DNA of 54,391 bases, from positions 1 to 54,391 of the IMG/VR virus record IMGVR_UViG_3300009168_000014; one strand, 5' to 3'. Both the position numbers and the translations under genes were made by a program. The stretch comes from a virus. Shown here piece by piece: positions 25,278-34,055 of this stretch (position 1 is the first letter of the stretch; the number at the start of each line of letters is the position of its first letter). Under the pieces are notes generated by a model. The model saw only the letters and a program-made list of their open reading frames with translations. It was not told the DNA's origin and ran no database searches.

Positions 25278-25658
25278 ATGAGTATACATAAGATTAACCA
25301 GATACGTTATCAGATACAGCAGGAGGTAGAGGGGTGTAAGTCACCACAGTGTCCTAAATATATGAGAGGAGATGTAGTGTATATTGCTAAGAATCTGGGG
25401 GCTTCCATGAGTCACTTCCCAAAGGCACAGATTGCCATAGTAATGGGGGCAGATGATGATGGAGATGGGGAAGAGAGTTATGAGCATGAGGTGAAACTTC
25501 TGAGAGACGGGAATGAGGTATGCTGGTATAGGGAGAAACAGTTGACTTTCCTATATAGAGGGTCAGCCAGACTTATCTCCCTGCTAAATAAACTGGCAAG
25601 TGCCCTCTCTTCAGAGAGACAGAAGAAGGAGAAAGAAGTAGGCGTGTGCCATGTATAG
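25278..25658 (+). CDS. Hypothetical protein, first gene of accessory operon (126 aa)
   Basis: The protein starts MSIHKINQIRYQIQQEVEG, then has CKSPQCPKYMRGDVVYI. The PKYMRGDVVYIAKNLG stretch and the following strands recall small SH3-like or KOW-like barrels, where basic and aromatic residues bind nucleic acid; this is only a shape impression. Around residues 60-70 there is an acidic patch (GADDDGDGEESYEHE). The ATG follows AAAGGAG. The operon continues with a membrane peptide and the ubiquitin-like system. Confidence 0.7.
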   Translation: MSIHKINQIRYQIQQEVEGCKSPQCPKYMRGDVVYIAKNLGASMSHFPKAQIAIVMGADDDGDGEESYEHEVKLLRDGNEVCWYREKQLTFLYRGSARLISLLNKLASALSSERQKKEKEVGVCHV

Positions 25659-25698
25659 TGCGTAGAGATGGGAGAGTATAGAGTAAAGGAGACAGACA

Positions 25699-25851
25699 AT
25701 GATACAGAAGGACAATCCAGTGAGATTCATAGTGGGCTTCGGAGTGATGGTGATGGGAGGTGCAGTAGTCTACATAGCTGGAGTGTGTGCCATAGGATGT
25801 GGCGTAGTGTGGATACTTAGTCAGATAGTAGGAAGGATAATTGGTAGATAG
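25699..25851 (+). CDS. Small membrane protein (50 aa)
   Basis: Read directly: MIQKDNPVRFIVGFGVMVMG followed by a continuous hydrophobic stretch with two cysteines, ending in SQIVGRIIGR. One or two spans are possible. The ATG follows AAAGGAG at good spacing. It sits inside the accessory operon, so it may be a membrane partner of the system or an unrelated envelope peptide. Confidence 0.65.
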   Translation: MIQKDNPVRFIVGFGVMVMGGAVVYIAGVCAIGCGVVWILSQIVGRIIGR

Positions 25852-25852
25852 T

Positions 25853-26233
25853 ATGAGATACGGACTCAGAAATAATGATGGCGGTAGTGAGTATACCAGA
25901 TGGTCTGGTAGAGCTACGGCTGTCAGTAGTTGCAGCAGTTCTCTGGAGGCAGAGAGGAGTACTATGAGCAACTATGCAGTGGTCGCAGCGTTCCTAAAGG
26001 GACTCCCTGAGAGTAGTGGACACCTGACCAGTACTGGTAAGACACTACTAAGTTATGGGCGACCGATAGCCGAAAGAGTGAGTCCAAGCGAAGGTAGAGG
26101 TGAAGAAGTGCAGATACTAACAGAGCCGAGTCCAGTGGGGACACGGACTGTCAGTAGGCACAGAACTCTGGTAGCCGAAATAGCGAGAGACAGAGGCATC
26201 AGAGTAGCAGTAATAGTCTCTCAAGGAGAATAG
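25853..26233 (+). CDS. Hypothetical Ser/Arg-rich protein, start uncertain
   Basis: The open frame runs from 25853 (ATG next to the previous stop, weak ribosome site). A second ATG at 25964 follows AGAGGAG closely and would give 89 residues beginning MSNYAVVAAFLKGLPESSG, which is more likely. In another frame a 30-codon stretch from the ATG at 25881 ends by overlapping that second ATG (ATGA), so a tiny coupling peptide may precede it. The protein is basic with no recognised domain, and lies 4 bp before the ubiquitin-like gene. Confidence 0.5.
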   Translation: MRYGLRNNDGGSEYTRWSGRATAVSSCSSSLEAERSTMSNYAVVAAFLKGLPESSGHLTSTGKTLLSYGRPIAERVSPSEGRGEEVQILTEPSPVGTRTVSRHRTLVAEIARDRGIRVAVIVSQGE

Positions 26234-26237
26234 TATA

Positions 26238-26447
26238 ATGTCAAGTTTCAATATCAAAGTTACAGACGTCAGTGGTGCAGAGAATACAGTCGTGGTGAAC
26301 AGCGGTGACACACTCGAAGACATCAACGGAGTCGACTGGAGTGACCAGTTGGTCTACCTGAATGGCGCAAGACAAGAGTCAAACACAGACCTCAGAGCCA
26401 ACGACCACGTAGTGTTGACTCCTAAGTCTGGGAAAGCAGCGGCTTAA
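26238..26447 (+). CDS. Ubiquitin-like (ThiS/MoaD-type beta-grasp) protein
   Basis: A 69-residue protein with beta-grasp logic: a first hairpin (SFNIKVTDVSG and NTVVVNSG), a helix (DTLEDINGVDW), a strand with YLNGARQ, then LRANDHVVLTPKSG, which matches the common L-x-x-G/N-D-x-V-x-x-x-P-K pattern of ThiS/MoaD/Urm1-like proteins. These are adenylated by E1 enzymes and either carry sulfur or are joined to targets. Here it ends KAAA instead of Gly-Gly, which is odd. An E1-like gene and a JAMM protease gene follow in the same operon, so conjugation is inferred. The ATG follows AAGGAG. Confidence 0.75.
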   Translation: MSSFNIKVTDVSGAENTVVVNSGDTLEDINGVDWSDQLVYLNGARQESNTDLRANDHVVLTPKSGKAAA

Positions 26448-26456
26448 CTAATGTCC

Positions 26457-26520
26457 GAGAGGGAAGACAAAGTGCTGGCTGGTGTCTCCATAGAGAGGGG
26501 TTCGACTCCCCTTTCCTCTC
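26457..26520 (+). ncRNA. tRNA-like element A, apparently without anticodon arm
   Basis: The ends GAGAGGGA (26457-26464) and TTCCTCTC (26513-26520) pair over 8 bases with one G-T. A T-arm is clear: AGGGG, loop TTCGACT, CCCCT (26496-26512). AGACA (26465-26469) and TGTCT (26483-26487) form a D-arm-like stem with a 13-base loop. Only about 8 bases remain between D-like and T arms, too few for an anticodon arm. It lies between the ubiquitin-like and E1 genes, in their transcript. It does not encode CCA. It could be a tRNA mimic, a degenerate tRNA or a processing site. Confidence 0.45.
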
Positions 26521-26531
26521 TTACTGTTTTC

Positions 26532-26705
26532 ATGATAGTAGTTACTCGTAGGGTGACTACACTCCTAAATGCACTTCTTGTTGTAGTAGCAGTGTGGTAT
26601 CTGGCAGAGTATACTGTTAGTACCATACTGCTATTTTTATTTGGACTCCCTCTCAGTAGAGTCCTATTTAGGAATAGAATATACACGAAAAGTAGTAGTG
26701 TATAG
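26532..26705 (+). CDS. Possible small membrane protein (57 aa)
   Basis: The frame from the ATG at 26532 reads MIVVTRRVTTLLNALLVVVA and continues hydrophobic to a basic end, so one or two membrane spans are likely. No ribosome site precedes this ATG. The frame can be opened at 26451, but that part only translates the tRNA-like element. Existence uncertain. Confidence 0.35.
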   Translation: MIVVTRRVTTLLNALLVVVAVWYLAEYTVSTILLFLFGLPLSRVLFRNRIYTKSSSV

Positions 26706-26731
26706 AGATTAGATAGAAAGGAGACGATAGT

Positions 26732-27697
26732 ATGAAACAAGTACGTACTGTACTCCGCAGGACACGCAGACCAGATGGTGTTAGAGTCGCCAAGAAGTCT
26801 GAAGATGTTCTGGGGAGTCCAAAGACCCTGACTGTAATCGGGTGCGGAGGTGTACTGTGGGCAGGTATACCCCAGATGACTACCTGGTTGCACAGACGGG
26901 GGGACATCCGAGTCCACCTGATAGATGGTGACACGGTGTCCAACACCAATCTCAGCAGGCAGTGGTGTCCCAAAGTACTGGGATACAATAAAGCTACAGC
27001 CGCTGCCCAGTTACTGGCTACTCTGACATCCAAAGAGATACCTATCTATGACCACCCAGAGATGGTCAATGTGTCACTGTTGGCTAACTATGGACTGCGG
27101 AGAGTAGATGAGTATGCAGTAGTCGTGAGTATTCCAGACAGCCACTATGTCAGGTGTGAAATACACAAGACACTGTGTCAGCTGTCAGAGGAACTCAAGT
27201 TCCCAGTGTTCGAGGTGACTGCTGGAAATACAGCCAAAGACGGGTATGCCTACCTCTGTATGCACTACAAAGGTGAGACCTACCTGGACTATCTGTTCTG
27301 GCATCCAGACATGCAGGAGAGTGCAGACGCAGAAGCAGCCGGTATGGAAAAGACGTACTCCTGCGGCAGAGCCAAAGCCACAGAAGAACAAGTCATACAG
27401 ACAGTGGCGGGAAATCAGTTGACTGCCCACTGCCTATGGTCACTCCTTGATACACTGGTAGAGGATATGAACACCTGGTCACATATCGCAGAAGAGATGA
27501 ATCCCACTCCACTGATGGTCAAGACGGAGTTTAAGTGGATACAGCCAATAAATAGACATACTGAGATTTCCTGGCGGGCTGAGAGTATAGCAGGACGAGC
27601 GACAGATGAGGAGAATAGGAAGAATGCAGAGGAACTGATGGCTCGCAGGAAGACAGAGTCACAGAAGGAGGTGGCTAATGACAAAGTGGAAGTATGA
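26732..27697 (+). CDS. E1/ThiF-like ubiquitin-activating enzyme
   Basis: A 321-residue protein with the E1 adenylation domain: nucleotide-binding IGCGGV (residues 36-41), LIDGDTVSNTNLSRQ with Asp65, Asp67, Asn73, Arg76 and Gln77, and GYNKATAAAQLL with Lys87. The later VVVSIPDSHYVR fits the metal/ATP-binding Asp region. A Cys at about residue 211, in TYSCGRAKA, is a candidate for the thioester or sulfur-carrying Cys. The CxxC zinc pairs of MoeB/ThiF are absent. It likely adenylates the upstream beta-grasp protein. The ATG follows AAAGGAG; its last 20 bases overlap the JAMM gene. The C-terminus is a charged helix. Confidence 0.88.
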   Translation: MKQVRTVLRRTRRPDGVRVAKKSEDVLGSPKTLTVIGCGGVLWAGIPQMTTWLHRRGDIRVHLIDGDTVSNTNLSRQWCPKVLGYNKATAAAQLLATLTSKEIPIYDHPEMVNVSLLANYGLRRVDEYAVVVSIPDSHYVRCEIHKTLCQLSEELKFPVFEVTAGNTAKDGYAYLCMHYKGETYLDYLFWHPDMQESADAEAAGMEKTYSCGRAKATEEQVIQTVAGNQLTAHCLWSLLDTLVEDMNTWSHIAEEMNPTPLMVKTEFKWIQPINRHTEISWRAESIAGRATDEENRKNAEELMARRKTESQKEVANDKVEV

Positions 27698-29786
27698 TGC
27701 CGTAAAGGGCATTAAACTCTTAGAGGCCAAACCAGAGGCACAAACACAGGCACAGGCGAAGGCGATTCAACAGACCGAGTCGCCTTCCGCTACAACTGTG
27801 ACTCCCCCAGTTACTTCCCCGATGACTCCTCCAACGACTCCCCCAGCTACTGTGAAGATAGAGAGGAAGCCTAAGCATACTGCTGTACTGGTGAAGCTGG
27901 ACGGAGTGACTACTCCCCACTTCGTCACCTTTGAGGGAAAGTGGATGGAGCAGACAGAGCTGTTCGGCAGTAAGACTATCGTGTATACGACTGAAGAGAG
28001 ACTCCAAAGAGCGATAGGTGTGGATAAGTTCCAAGAGGTAGCCCCGACTATGCTGAAAGAACCAGACGTAGTATGGCAACTGCCAGCAGACCTCATACAG
28101 GGCTGGGGACAGTATCTGTTAGATGCATTCCCAACCACAGAGGTAGCTATACTGTACGGCAGGAAAGTACTGGCTGATGGTAGTGTCCAGTGGCTCGGCG
28201 TAGTACCAGAACAAGAGGTGAGTTCTGCATCCGTAGATATAGATGACTATGCAAAGGCAATGGATAGACTTATTGGCGGAGGCTACAGAGTGATTGGCAC
28301 TCTGCACACACATCCTGGTGGACTACTGACTCCCTCTTGTACTGATACAGATGACCTGTGGCAACTTGGCGGAGTACACCTGATAGTATCCAGAAGCAGA
28401 GGCATCAGCTGGTGGTTCTCCCAGCACGAAGCCTACTGGAGAATATGGGAGGACGTCTCCCCGACTACAGTAGCAGTAGCAATGGCACAGACGACTGGCA
28501 CTTCCACACGGCCAGTCACTCTCCATAAGAAACAATTGACGGAGAAGGACTGTCCAGTCTGGTTTACGAGGAAAGAGAGAAAGGCTTGGAAGAAGCAACT
28601 ACGAGAGTCCACATTCAAGACGAAGACGACTACTACTATTACGACTGCTGCGACAGAGCCGGAGACCGGTACTGGTTTGGTGGTCCCAGAGTTCCTGGTA
28701 GACGAAGACGGAGACGTGAAGTTCGGTGAGATGGTGAGTGAGAAGACCTTCGGATTCAATAGTGGTGGTCACAAGAACTACAACTACAACTACAGTGGAA
28801 TGCAGGAAGGCTTCGACTGGACAAAGGAAGTAGGCAGTCAAGTGATAGTAGGTGCATCCGGCTGTGGATACCCAGCGTACTGTGTACACAAGATATACGA
28901 CCGGACAAATACCTGTAAACTCAGTGGGTACTGTAAACACCAGACAAAGTTAGCAACAGAGGCAGGGGCAGTAAACGAGACAGCCAGACTGGGACAGTCT
29001 ATAGGCATACCTACTGTGTTTCCCGCCTGTACTTTTGAGGGCTGGTGTAAGGACCAGAGACTTCTGGGTACAGAGAAAGACTGGTGTATCTATACTGGAA
29101 CTTGTGCCAATCAGAACCATACACACATCTACAGGAAGTGGGACACTACAGTGATTGGAGAGCCAAAGCCCCGCAAGAATGAGGAATACAAAGCACCATA
29201 CACTATCGAAGGCAGTAAGGTGTATGGCAGGACAGTATCCGCAGAAGAGTGGAACACCTATGGTGCCTGGAGACAGGTGATGGCGGAGAAGATGAAGAGT
29301 GGGGAGATAAAGAGTTCTCCAGACCACCCCGTAGACCTGAGCTTCGATGGGTGGAAGGCGATAGTAGCGAAGAAAGAGGCAGAGAAGAAGATTATACTGG
29401 CGGATAGTGGTCCTACTCCGACCAAAGCCGAGATTAAGAAGGCAGAGAAAGACTCTGTCTGGCAGACTCTAGGTAAGGGCGAGTATAAGCTGGTAGACCT
29501 AATAGACCTCTTTGATACTACAGACATCAGGACAAAGTACTTTGAGGAGTATAACACCATACACTACAGGCTGATAGCTATGCTGAAAGGCATCAGGGAC
29601 CACCTACAGATGACACAGAAGGAGTTTCGTGACTTCGCACCAGAGAAAGTAGTAGACTGGGGTACAAGAGTCGAGAAGCTAATAACAAGAATGCTGTTTG
29701 TGATAGACCCCAGTATCACTGCTACAGCTGCAAAGAAGGATAATACAAAGACAGATACAGAGAAAGGAGATGCCCCATGCCGTTAG
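27678..29786 (+). CDS. JAMM/MPN+ deconjugase with Cx5C modules
   Basis: A 702-residue protein. Residues 20-60 are a Gln/Thr/Pro-rich linker. The JAMM domain spans about 135-270 and is intact: Glu155, then His210-x-His212, seven residues, Ser220, two residues, Asp223. Such metalloproteases remove ubiquitin-like proteins from targets or trim their tails. Residues 390-480 hold four Cx5C pairs (Cys396/402, 413/419, 451/457, 470/476) that probably bind zinc or Fe-S. The C-terminal 200 residues are helical and charged. A perfect AGGAGG precedes the ATG. It overlaps both the E1 gene and the 1206-aa gene, so the three are likely translated together. It contains one 11-mer at 28679-28689. Confidence 0.87.
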   Translation: MTKWKYDAVKGIKLLEAKPEAQTQAQAKAIQQTESPSATTVTPPVTSPMTPPTTPPATVKIERKPKHTAVLVKLDGVTTPHFVTFEGKWMEQTELFGSKTIVYTTEERLQRAIGVDKFQEVAPTMLKEPDVVWQLPADLIQGWGQYLLDAFPTTEVAILYGRKVLADGSVQWLGVVPEQEVSSASVDIDDYAKAMDRLIGGGYRVIGTLHTHPGGLLTPSCTDTDDLWQLGGVHLIVSRSRGISWWFSQHEAYWRIWEDVSPTTVAVAMAQTTGTSTRPVTLHKKQLTEKDCPVWFTRKERKAWKKQLRESTFKTKTTTTITTAATEPETGTGLVVPEFLVDEDGDVKFGEMVSEKTFGFNSGGHKNYNYNYSGMQEGFDWTKEVGSQVIVGASGCGYPAYCVHKIYDRTNTCKLSGYCKHQTKLATEAGAVNETARLGQSIGIPTVFPACTFEGWCKDQRLLGTEKDWCIYTGTCANQNHTHIYRKWDTTVIGEPKPRKNEEYKAPYTIEGSKVYGRTVSAEEWNTYGAWRQVMAEKMKSGEIKSSPDHPVDLSFDGWKAIVAKKEAEKKIILADSGPTPTKAEIKKAEKDSVWQTLGKGEYKLVDLIDLFDTTDIRTKYFEEYNTIHYRLIAMLKGIRDHLQMTQKEFRDFAPEKVVDWGTRVEKLITRMLFVIDPSITATAAKKDNTKTDTEKGDAPCR
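28679..28689 (-). promoter_or_regulatory. Genome-wide 11-mer, site 11 (reverse)
   Basis: Exact copy inside the JAMM gene, read as Val-Val-Pro. It is the last of eleven strictly alternating sites. Confidence 0.8.
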
Positions 29787-32700
29787 ACCCAAGAGTAGTA
29801 GATGATGAGACTCTCCAACGGCAGATAGCTGTTGACGCAGCCAGAGAAGCAACACAGCCAAGAGAGGCGAGACAGCCAACGACACCACTACCACCACTGA
29901 TAGAGAGGCTAGTAACATGGGCAATCCAGACGGATGGAGGCTACAGGGGGATAGGTGGCAGTGTGTGGAGTGGACGGTCCTTAGAAGACCTAAGAGTAGT
30001 TCCAGAGTCTAAAGAAGTAAAGGAGATAGAACCAGATATGAAAAAGAATGCGAGTAAAATCACCACTCCGCTGCCCGTTAGTAAGATAGAGTTGCAGAGG
30101 CAGGCGGCCGAGAGAATAGGAAAGCCTCTGCCAACAGGGAGGGTGGGACACTACTATGAGATGTGGGACACTGCTGACCCTGCCAAGAGTATTGTAATCT
30201 TTGAGAAGGAGAGCCCAGATGATGTGAACTACACCAGTATATTTGCTTTGGGAAGTCACGCAGACTGTAGTCCCCTGGGTCTAACTACCAGAGATAAGAA
30301 TGTAGTATCAGTACAAAGACTTATGGGCGGCAACCACTGGGATGCAGCAGTATCCAGACGCATAACAAAATCGCAACCCAGAGACAGTAGGAACTGGTAT
30401 CGTAGACACCTCACCGACTATCTGAATGAGTGTCGACCAGAGTATGTCAGAAGTCCTGGGAGAGATGGTCTCTCCCACCGCATAGAGTTTGAGAGGGCGG
30501 TACCCTACTCCTACTGGGCAAACGCCTACGATAGTAAGACGGGACAGGTGAACAATATCCCACTGCATAGCCTAAGTGTGACGGAGATGAATGCGGTGGT
30601 TGACCTGCTGGTGACACTACAGCGAGACCTGATAATCCCTGTACTTAGTAACTGTAATGGAGCCACCGGAGCAACTGAGGCAGTAGACAGGGTTCTGACA
30701 ACTACGACAGAGATACTACTGTATAGCTGGATAGTACGCAGCAGAGCGTTCTACGCAGTAAACAGACGCTCAAAGACCACTCCAGAGGGAGTGCCTTCTT
30801 CTGCACCGACACCACAGACAGCGGTATATCCACTGGGGAATGACTTCCAGTACTTGCAGAGTGTAATCGAACAGATGAGATACACTACGAAACCACTGTA
30901 TACCACCTTTACTATGACTCCAGAAACAGAAGACCCACAACAGCCAAAGAACCTGACTACAGCAGCACAAAGGATACAGTCTGTACTGTCTGAGATGTCA
31001 TCACTGACAAGAGAGAGACTGCGTCAGGATATAGCGGTGCAGTATCTAAAGACCTTCGAGCCTATACTATTGCCAGGTACGGAGAAGGGTATTGCGTGGG
31101 TAGAGACAACAGGATACATCAGTCAGTGCCTTGATACTATAGCAGACCAGAAGAGTAATGGAGACCTTTGTCTGGATAAGACTCATACGATTGGGGCAGT
31201 GGGTGTCCTTAGCCGTAGTGGGAATGTACTACAGGAAAGAGGAGGATACAGTGCACTGCCAGTAATAGATAATACTATAGCAGTACGTCTTAGTGGTGGA
31301 CGCTCACATATACAGAAGGACTTCCGTTCTATGGTGACAGACGAGACACCAGTTGACTTGACGGGACTCCAGACCACACTGGCAAAGGCAATGAAGGGAA
31401 TCGAACAGATTGATGAGTGGAGACAGGACAGGATGAAGAAGCGTCCAGAGGAGTTAAACTCTGTGATGCCACAGCAGATTATCACACTGAAGACTACACA
31501 GGGAATTCCACTGTATATCAATGCAGAACAGCGGGTGGCAGTGTTTGCTGCCGGACTTGGACTGCACTCCTATTTCTACAATAGAGCCGGTGCCCACTAT
31601 AACTATGACTATTATGTTCCTAATCGCAGTCGTGATGGACAGATAGAACTGGAGACCCCACAGATAGTCGTTACTACTGGACCCACACTGGGTATCGGTG
31701 ATGTCTGGGGCTGGACTGTCTATAGTACGACTAACAAAGGTGGAAGTCTGATAGTGGTAATACCAGAGGAACAGTGGGACGCCTTTCTGATGAGTGGTCT
31801 GTGGCAGAAGGGTGCTGTACTCATACCAGCCATAACATACTGGCAGGGATGGGGAAGTGGACCAGTAGTACCTACTCCCAGTCAGACATTCGGGTCCCTA
31901 CTGTGGTGGACTAATCAGGGGCCAAACAACAGATGTCTGGGGGCACTGGGTGATGCCCTGCTGGAGGCCAGAGGTATGTGGAGTGTCGCTACACAGGACT
32001 TACGCTCGAAGGGCAAGATGTCTGTTATACAGAGGTATGCTATGGCAGACCAGATAGCCAGTCCTAACACAGATGCCCACGTTACTGGGATGACAGAGAC
32101 GTATATTCCTACAATACCACTGTTACTGGCACTGCCGAAGATAGGTAAGGTGGTGGAGAAGATGGCGGTCAGTGACTTTGAGGACATACAGCCTGCTGTG
32201 GCTGGTGCTGTCCACAGGGAGCTGGGAAACCTACTGGTGTATACGTGGCTGGGAGCTATGAGAACAACAACAGACCAGACACCACTGTCAGTAGTGCGGT
32301 TTGGAGTACCAGTGAAAGAGCCGAAGGAACACACCTGGTGGTGGTCATTCCCCACAGATACAGCTGTGTATGACAGGTATGTGCCGTTGCCCAGAGTATA
32401 CTTTCCCTCGATGGGAGATATACATATAGCACTACGGCAGTCTAATCTCACACATCAGACTGGCGGGTTTGTATCAGTTATAGACCTGCCGGTAATCGTA
32501 GACCCGCCAAAAGAAGGTGCTGCTAAAGGTGAGAGGCGGAGGCTGGAGTGGTCTGTTGGGTCAGAGTTCTTCCAAGAGAAGGCCGATGAGAAGGCTGAGT
32601 CTATGGATAACTGGAGGGACACCTATGGCAGTATAGCAATGATTGCCTATCTATTGAGACTACAGAGGCTATTGCCAGAGCTCAGACTAACGAGGACGGA

Positions 32701-33397
32701 CAGGACATACTTCTGGCAACTCGGCAGAAGGGAGAGTTCCGACCACGAGAAGACTGGTGCAACCGTGCTGGTAGACTATCAGGGACGACTACTACCGGCT
32801 GATGCACGCAAGATTATGCTGGCAAAGGCAGCACAACTGGAGAAACAGACTTATAGGATGGACACAGAGCTGCCTACTCCACTACTGAAGAAGGATAGCA
32901 GCAGACTATTCTGGGAGTTAGGTATGTCAATGCACCCTATTGGACTCTCACTGGTTAATGTATACAGTAGCACATACTCCGCACTGTATTTGGAATACCT
33001 GCGGGCAGGAGTCACTCCACAGAATGTAAGGTATGCCAGATATCCCAGAGATATGGGGACCGAGTCTGACGTTATAGGTAACATCCAGGGTGTACAGGTG
33101 GGAGGCTATGGCGACATGAGCCCAGTAGTCGCAGTGGACAAGTACGATATACGGCATACAGTGAGTCATATAAACAGTATATACCTAGAGCAGATACGAT
33201 GTGACTACATACAGGATTCAGTGGTAAAGGTTATTGCAGAGATAGAACTACGGCTGTCTGATAGATATCCAGATGTGAGGCAGAGGTTGCTAAAGAGTCT
33301 GGAGAGTATCTCATATGTAACACCCAAAGCATTACAGAAACAGATGGTGGAAGTCATAGACGCATATATAAAGGTAAAAGGAAAGGAGTCGGTATAG
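29777..33397 (+). CDS. Giant protein of unknown family (1206 aa), accessory operon
   Basis: This is the largest gene of the window. There is no signal peptide, clear membrane segment, Walker motif or coiled-coil run. It is rich in Trp, Tyr, Arg and Pro with many hydrophobic segments, so it looks like a compact multi-domain globular protein. The N-terminal 40 residues are Pro/Arg-rich. Its start overlaps the JAMM gene by 10 bp after AAAGGAG. Co-translation with the E1 and JAMM genes suggests it is the target, the ligase-like scaffold, or the effector of the ubiquitin-like system. I do not recognise any known domain. Confidence 0.8.
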   Translation: MPLDPRVVDDETLQRQIAVDAAREATQPREARQPTTPLPPLIERLVTWAIQTDGGYRGIGGSVWSGRSLEDLRVVPESKEVKEIEPDMKKNASKITTPLPVSKIELQRQAAERIGKPLPTGRVGHYYEMWDTADPAKSIVIFEKESPDDVNYTSIFALGSHADCSPLGLTTRDKNVVSVQRLMGGNHWDAAVSRRITKSQPRDSRNWYRRHLTDYLNECRPEYVRSPGRDGLSHRIEFERAVPYSYWANAYDSKTGQVNNIPLHSLSVTEMNAVVDLLVTLQRDLIIPVLSNCNGATGATEAVDRVLTTTTEILLYSWIVRSRAFYAVNRRSKTTPEGVPSSAPTPQTAVYPLGNDFQYLQSVIEQMRYTTKPLYTTFTMTPETEDPQQPKNLTTAAQRIQSVLSEMSSLTRERLRQDIAVQYLKTFEPILLPGTEKGIAWVETTGYISQCLDTIADQKSNGDLCLDKTHTIGAVGVLSRSGNVLQERGGYSALPVIDNTIAVRLSGGRSHIQKDFRSMVTDETPVDLTGLQTTLAKAMKGIEQIDEWRQDRMKKRPEELNSVMPQQIITLKTTQGIPLYINAEQRVAVFAAGLGLHSYFYNRAGAHYNYDYYVPNRSRDGQIELETPQIVVTTGPTLGIGDVWGWTVYSTTNKGGSLIVVIPEEQWDAFLMSGLWQKGAVLIPAITYWQGWGSGPVVPTPSQTFGSLLWWTNQGPNNRCLGALGDALLEARGMWSVATQDLRSKGKMSVIQRYAMADQIASPNTDAHVTGMTETYIPTIPLLLALPKIGKVVEKMAVSDFEDIQPAVAGAVHRELGNLLVYTWLGAMRTTTDQTPLSVVRFGVPVKEPKEHTWWWSFPTDTAVYDRYVPLPRVYFPSMGDIHIALRQSNLTHQTGGFVSVIDLPVIVDPPKEGAAKGERRRLEWSVGSEFFQEKADEKAESMDNWRDTYGSIAMIAYLLRLQRLLPELRLTRTDRTYFWQLGRRESSDHEKTGATVLVDYQGRLLPADARKIMLAKAAQLEKQTYRMDTELPTPLLKKDSSRLFWELGMSMHPIGLSLVNVYSSTYSALYLEYLRAGVTPQNVRYARYPRDMGTESDVIGNIQGVQVGGYGDMSPVVAVDKYDIRHTVSHINSIYLEQIRCDYIQDSVVKVIAEIELRLSDRYPDVRQRLLKSLESISYVTPKALQKQMVEVIDAYIKVKGKESV

Positions 33398-33398
33398 T

Positions 33399-33743
33399 AT
33401 GAAAATATATAATGTAACATTCCAGACAGAGCCCATAGTGGTGGAGGTTGAGCAGGATGGACTCAATGAGACGGGAGAGGAGATGGCAGCCGCAGATAAA
33501 GCATACACAGAACTGGCACAGTCATTGATAGAGCAACTGGCTATTGTAGATGCAGATGGAGTCCTGATAAGCAGAGTATCTGATGCTCTGCGGGAAGTCT
33601 TACAAGCAACTGTAGTGGATACAACCAGGGATGCTGGGATAGAAGAGATGGTAGAGGCACTGGATGCCGATGAGTTATTGGGTACGGATGCAGATACAGA
33701 CAATATTAACACTATAAAGGAGATTGAAAATGAACTGGAATAG
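33399..33743 (+). CDS. Acidic hypothetical protein (114 aa)
   Basis: The protein starts MKIYNVTFQTEPIVVEVEQD, a strand-hairpin-like start, then becomes helical and very acidic (DALDADELLGTDADTDN type composition). It starts 1 bp after the giant gene and follows AAAGGAG. The hairpin-plus-helix order could even be a distant beta-grasp, but there is no second strand set to prove it. It overlaps the next gene by 14 bp. Confidence 0.7.
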   Translation: MKIYNVTFQTEPIVVEVEQDGLNETGEEMAAADKAYTELAQSLIEQLAIVDADGVLISRVSDALREVLQATVVDTTRDAGIEEMVEALDADELLGTDADTDNINTIKEIENELE

Positions 33744-34047
33744 TCTGACAAAAGATGACTGGATAAGTATAGGACTGACAGCAGCATTCATCATATGGAT
33801 AGCTGCCGCAGTCTGGGAGATGGTACTGAAGACCAGACAGCATAAGAGGCAGATGAGGAAGTATGAGGAACAGAATAAGTATATAGACGAAGCGTATAAG
33901 ATACTGAAAGAACATATATGGAGTATTGATATACACTATAGACAGCATCTGAGAACTCTGCACGCTAAGGACAGCTGGCAGAAGATAGAGGATGTTATCA
34001 GAGGTAAAACTGTGAATAGACAAAGAGATAGACAGGGCCATAGATAG
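33730..34047 (+). CDS. Membrane-anchored helical protein (105 aa)
   Basis: Residues 11-32 (DWISIGLTAAFIIWIAAAVW) form a membrane segment. The rest is a basic, charged helix with likely coiled coil (KRQMRKYEEQNKYIDEAYK). I prefer the ATG at 33730 after AAAGGAG over the in-frame TTG at 33724. It could anchor the ubiquitin-like system at the membrane; that is inference from operon position. Confidence 0.7.
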   Translation: MNWNSLTKDDWISIGLTAAFIIWIAAAVWEMVLKTRQHKRQMRKYEEQNKYIDEAYKILKEHIWSIDIHYRQHLRTLHAKDSWQKIEDVIRGKTVNRQRDRQGHR

Positions 34048-34055
34048 TAATGGTA

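Noticed and set aside
26440-26530. A full-length tRNA gene
   Set aside because: No anticodon stem-loop fits between the D-like and T arms, and no alternative acceptor partner lies farther upstream.
26451-26705. 84-aa open frame starting at 26451
   Set aside because: Its first 24 codons only translate the tRNA-like element and lack a ribosome site; I kept a doubtful shorter start at 26532.
31915-32451. 178-aa minus-strand frame inside the giant gene, and similar long antisense frames such as 50723-51661
   Set aside because: They are mirror frames of strong plus-strand genes, without ribosome sites or recognisable protein character.
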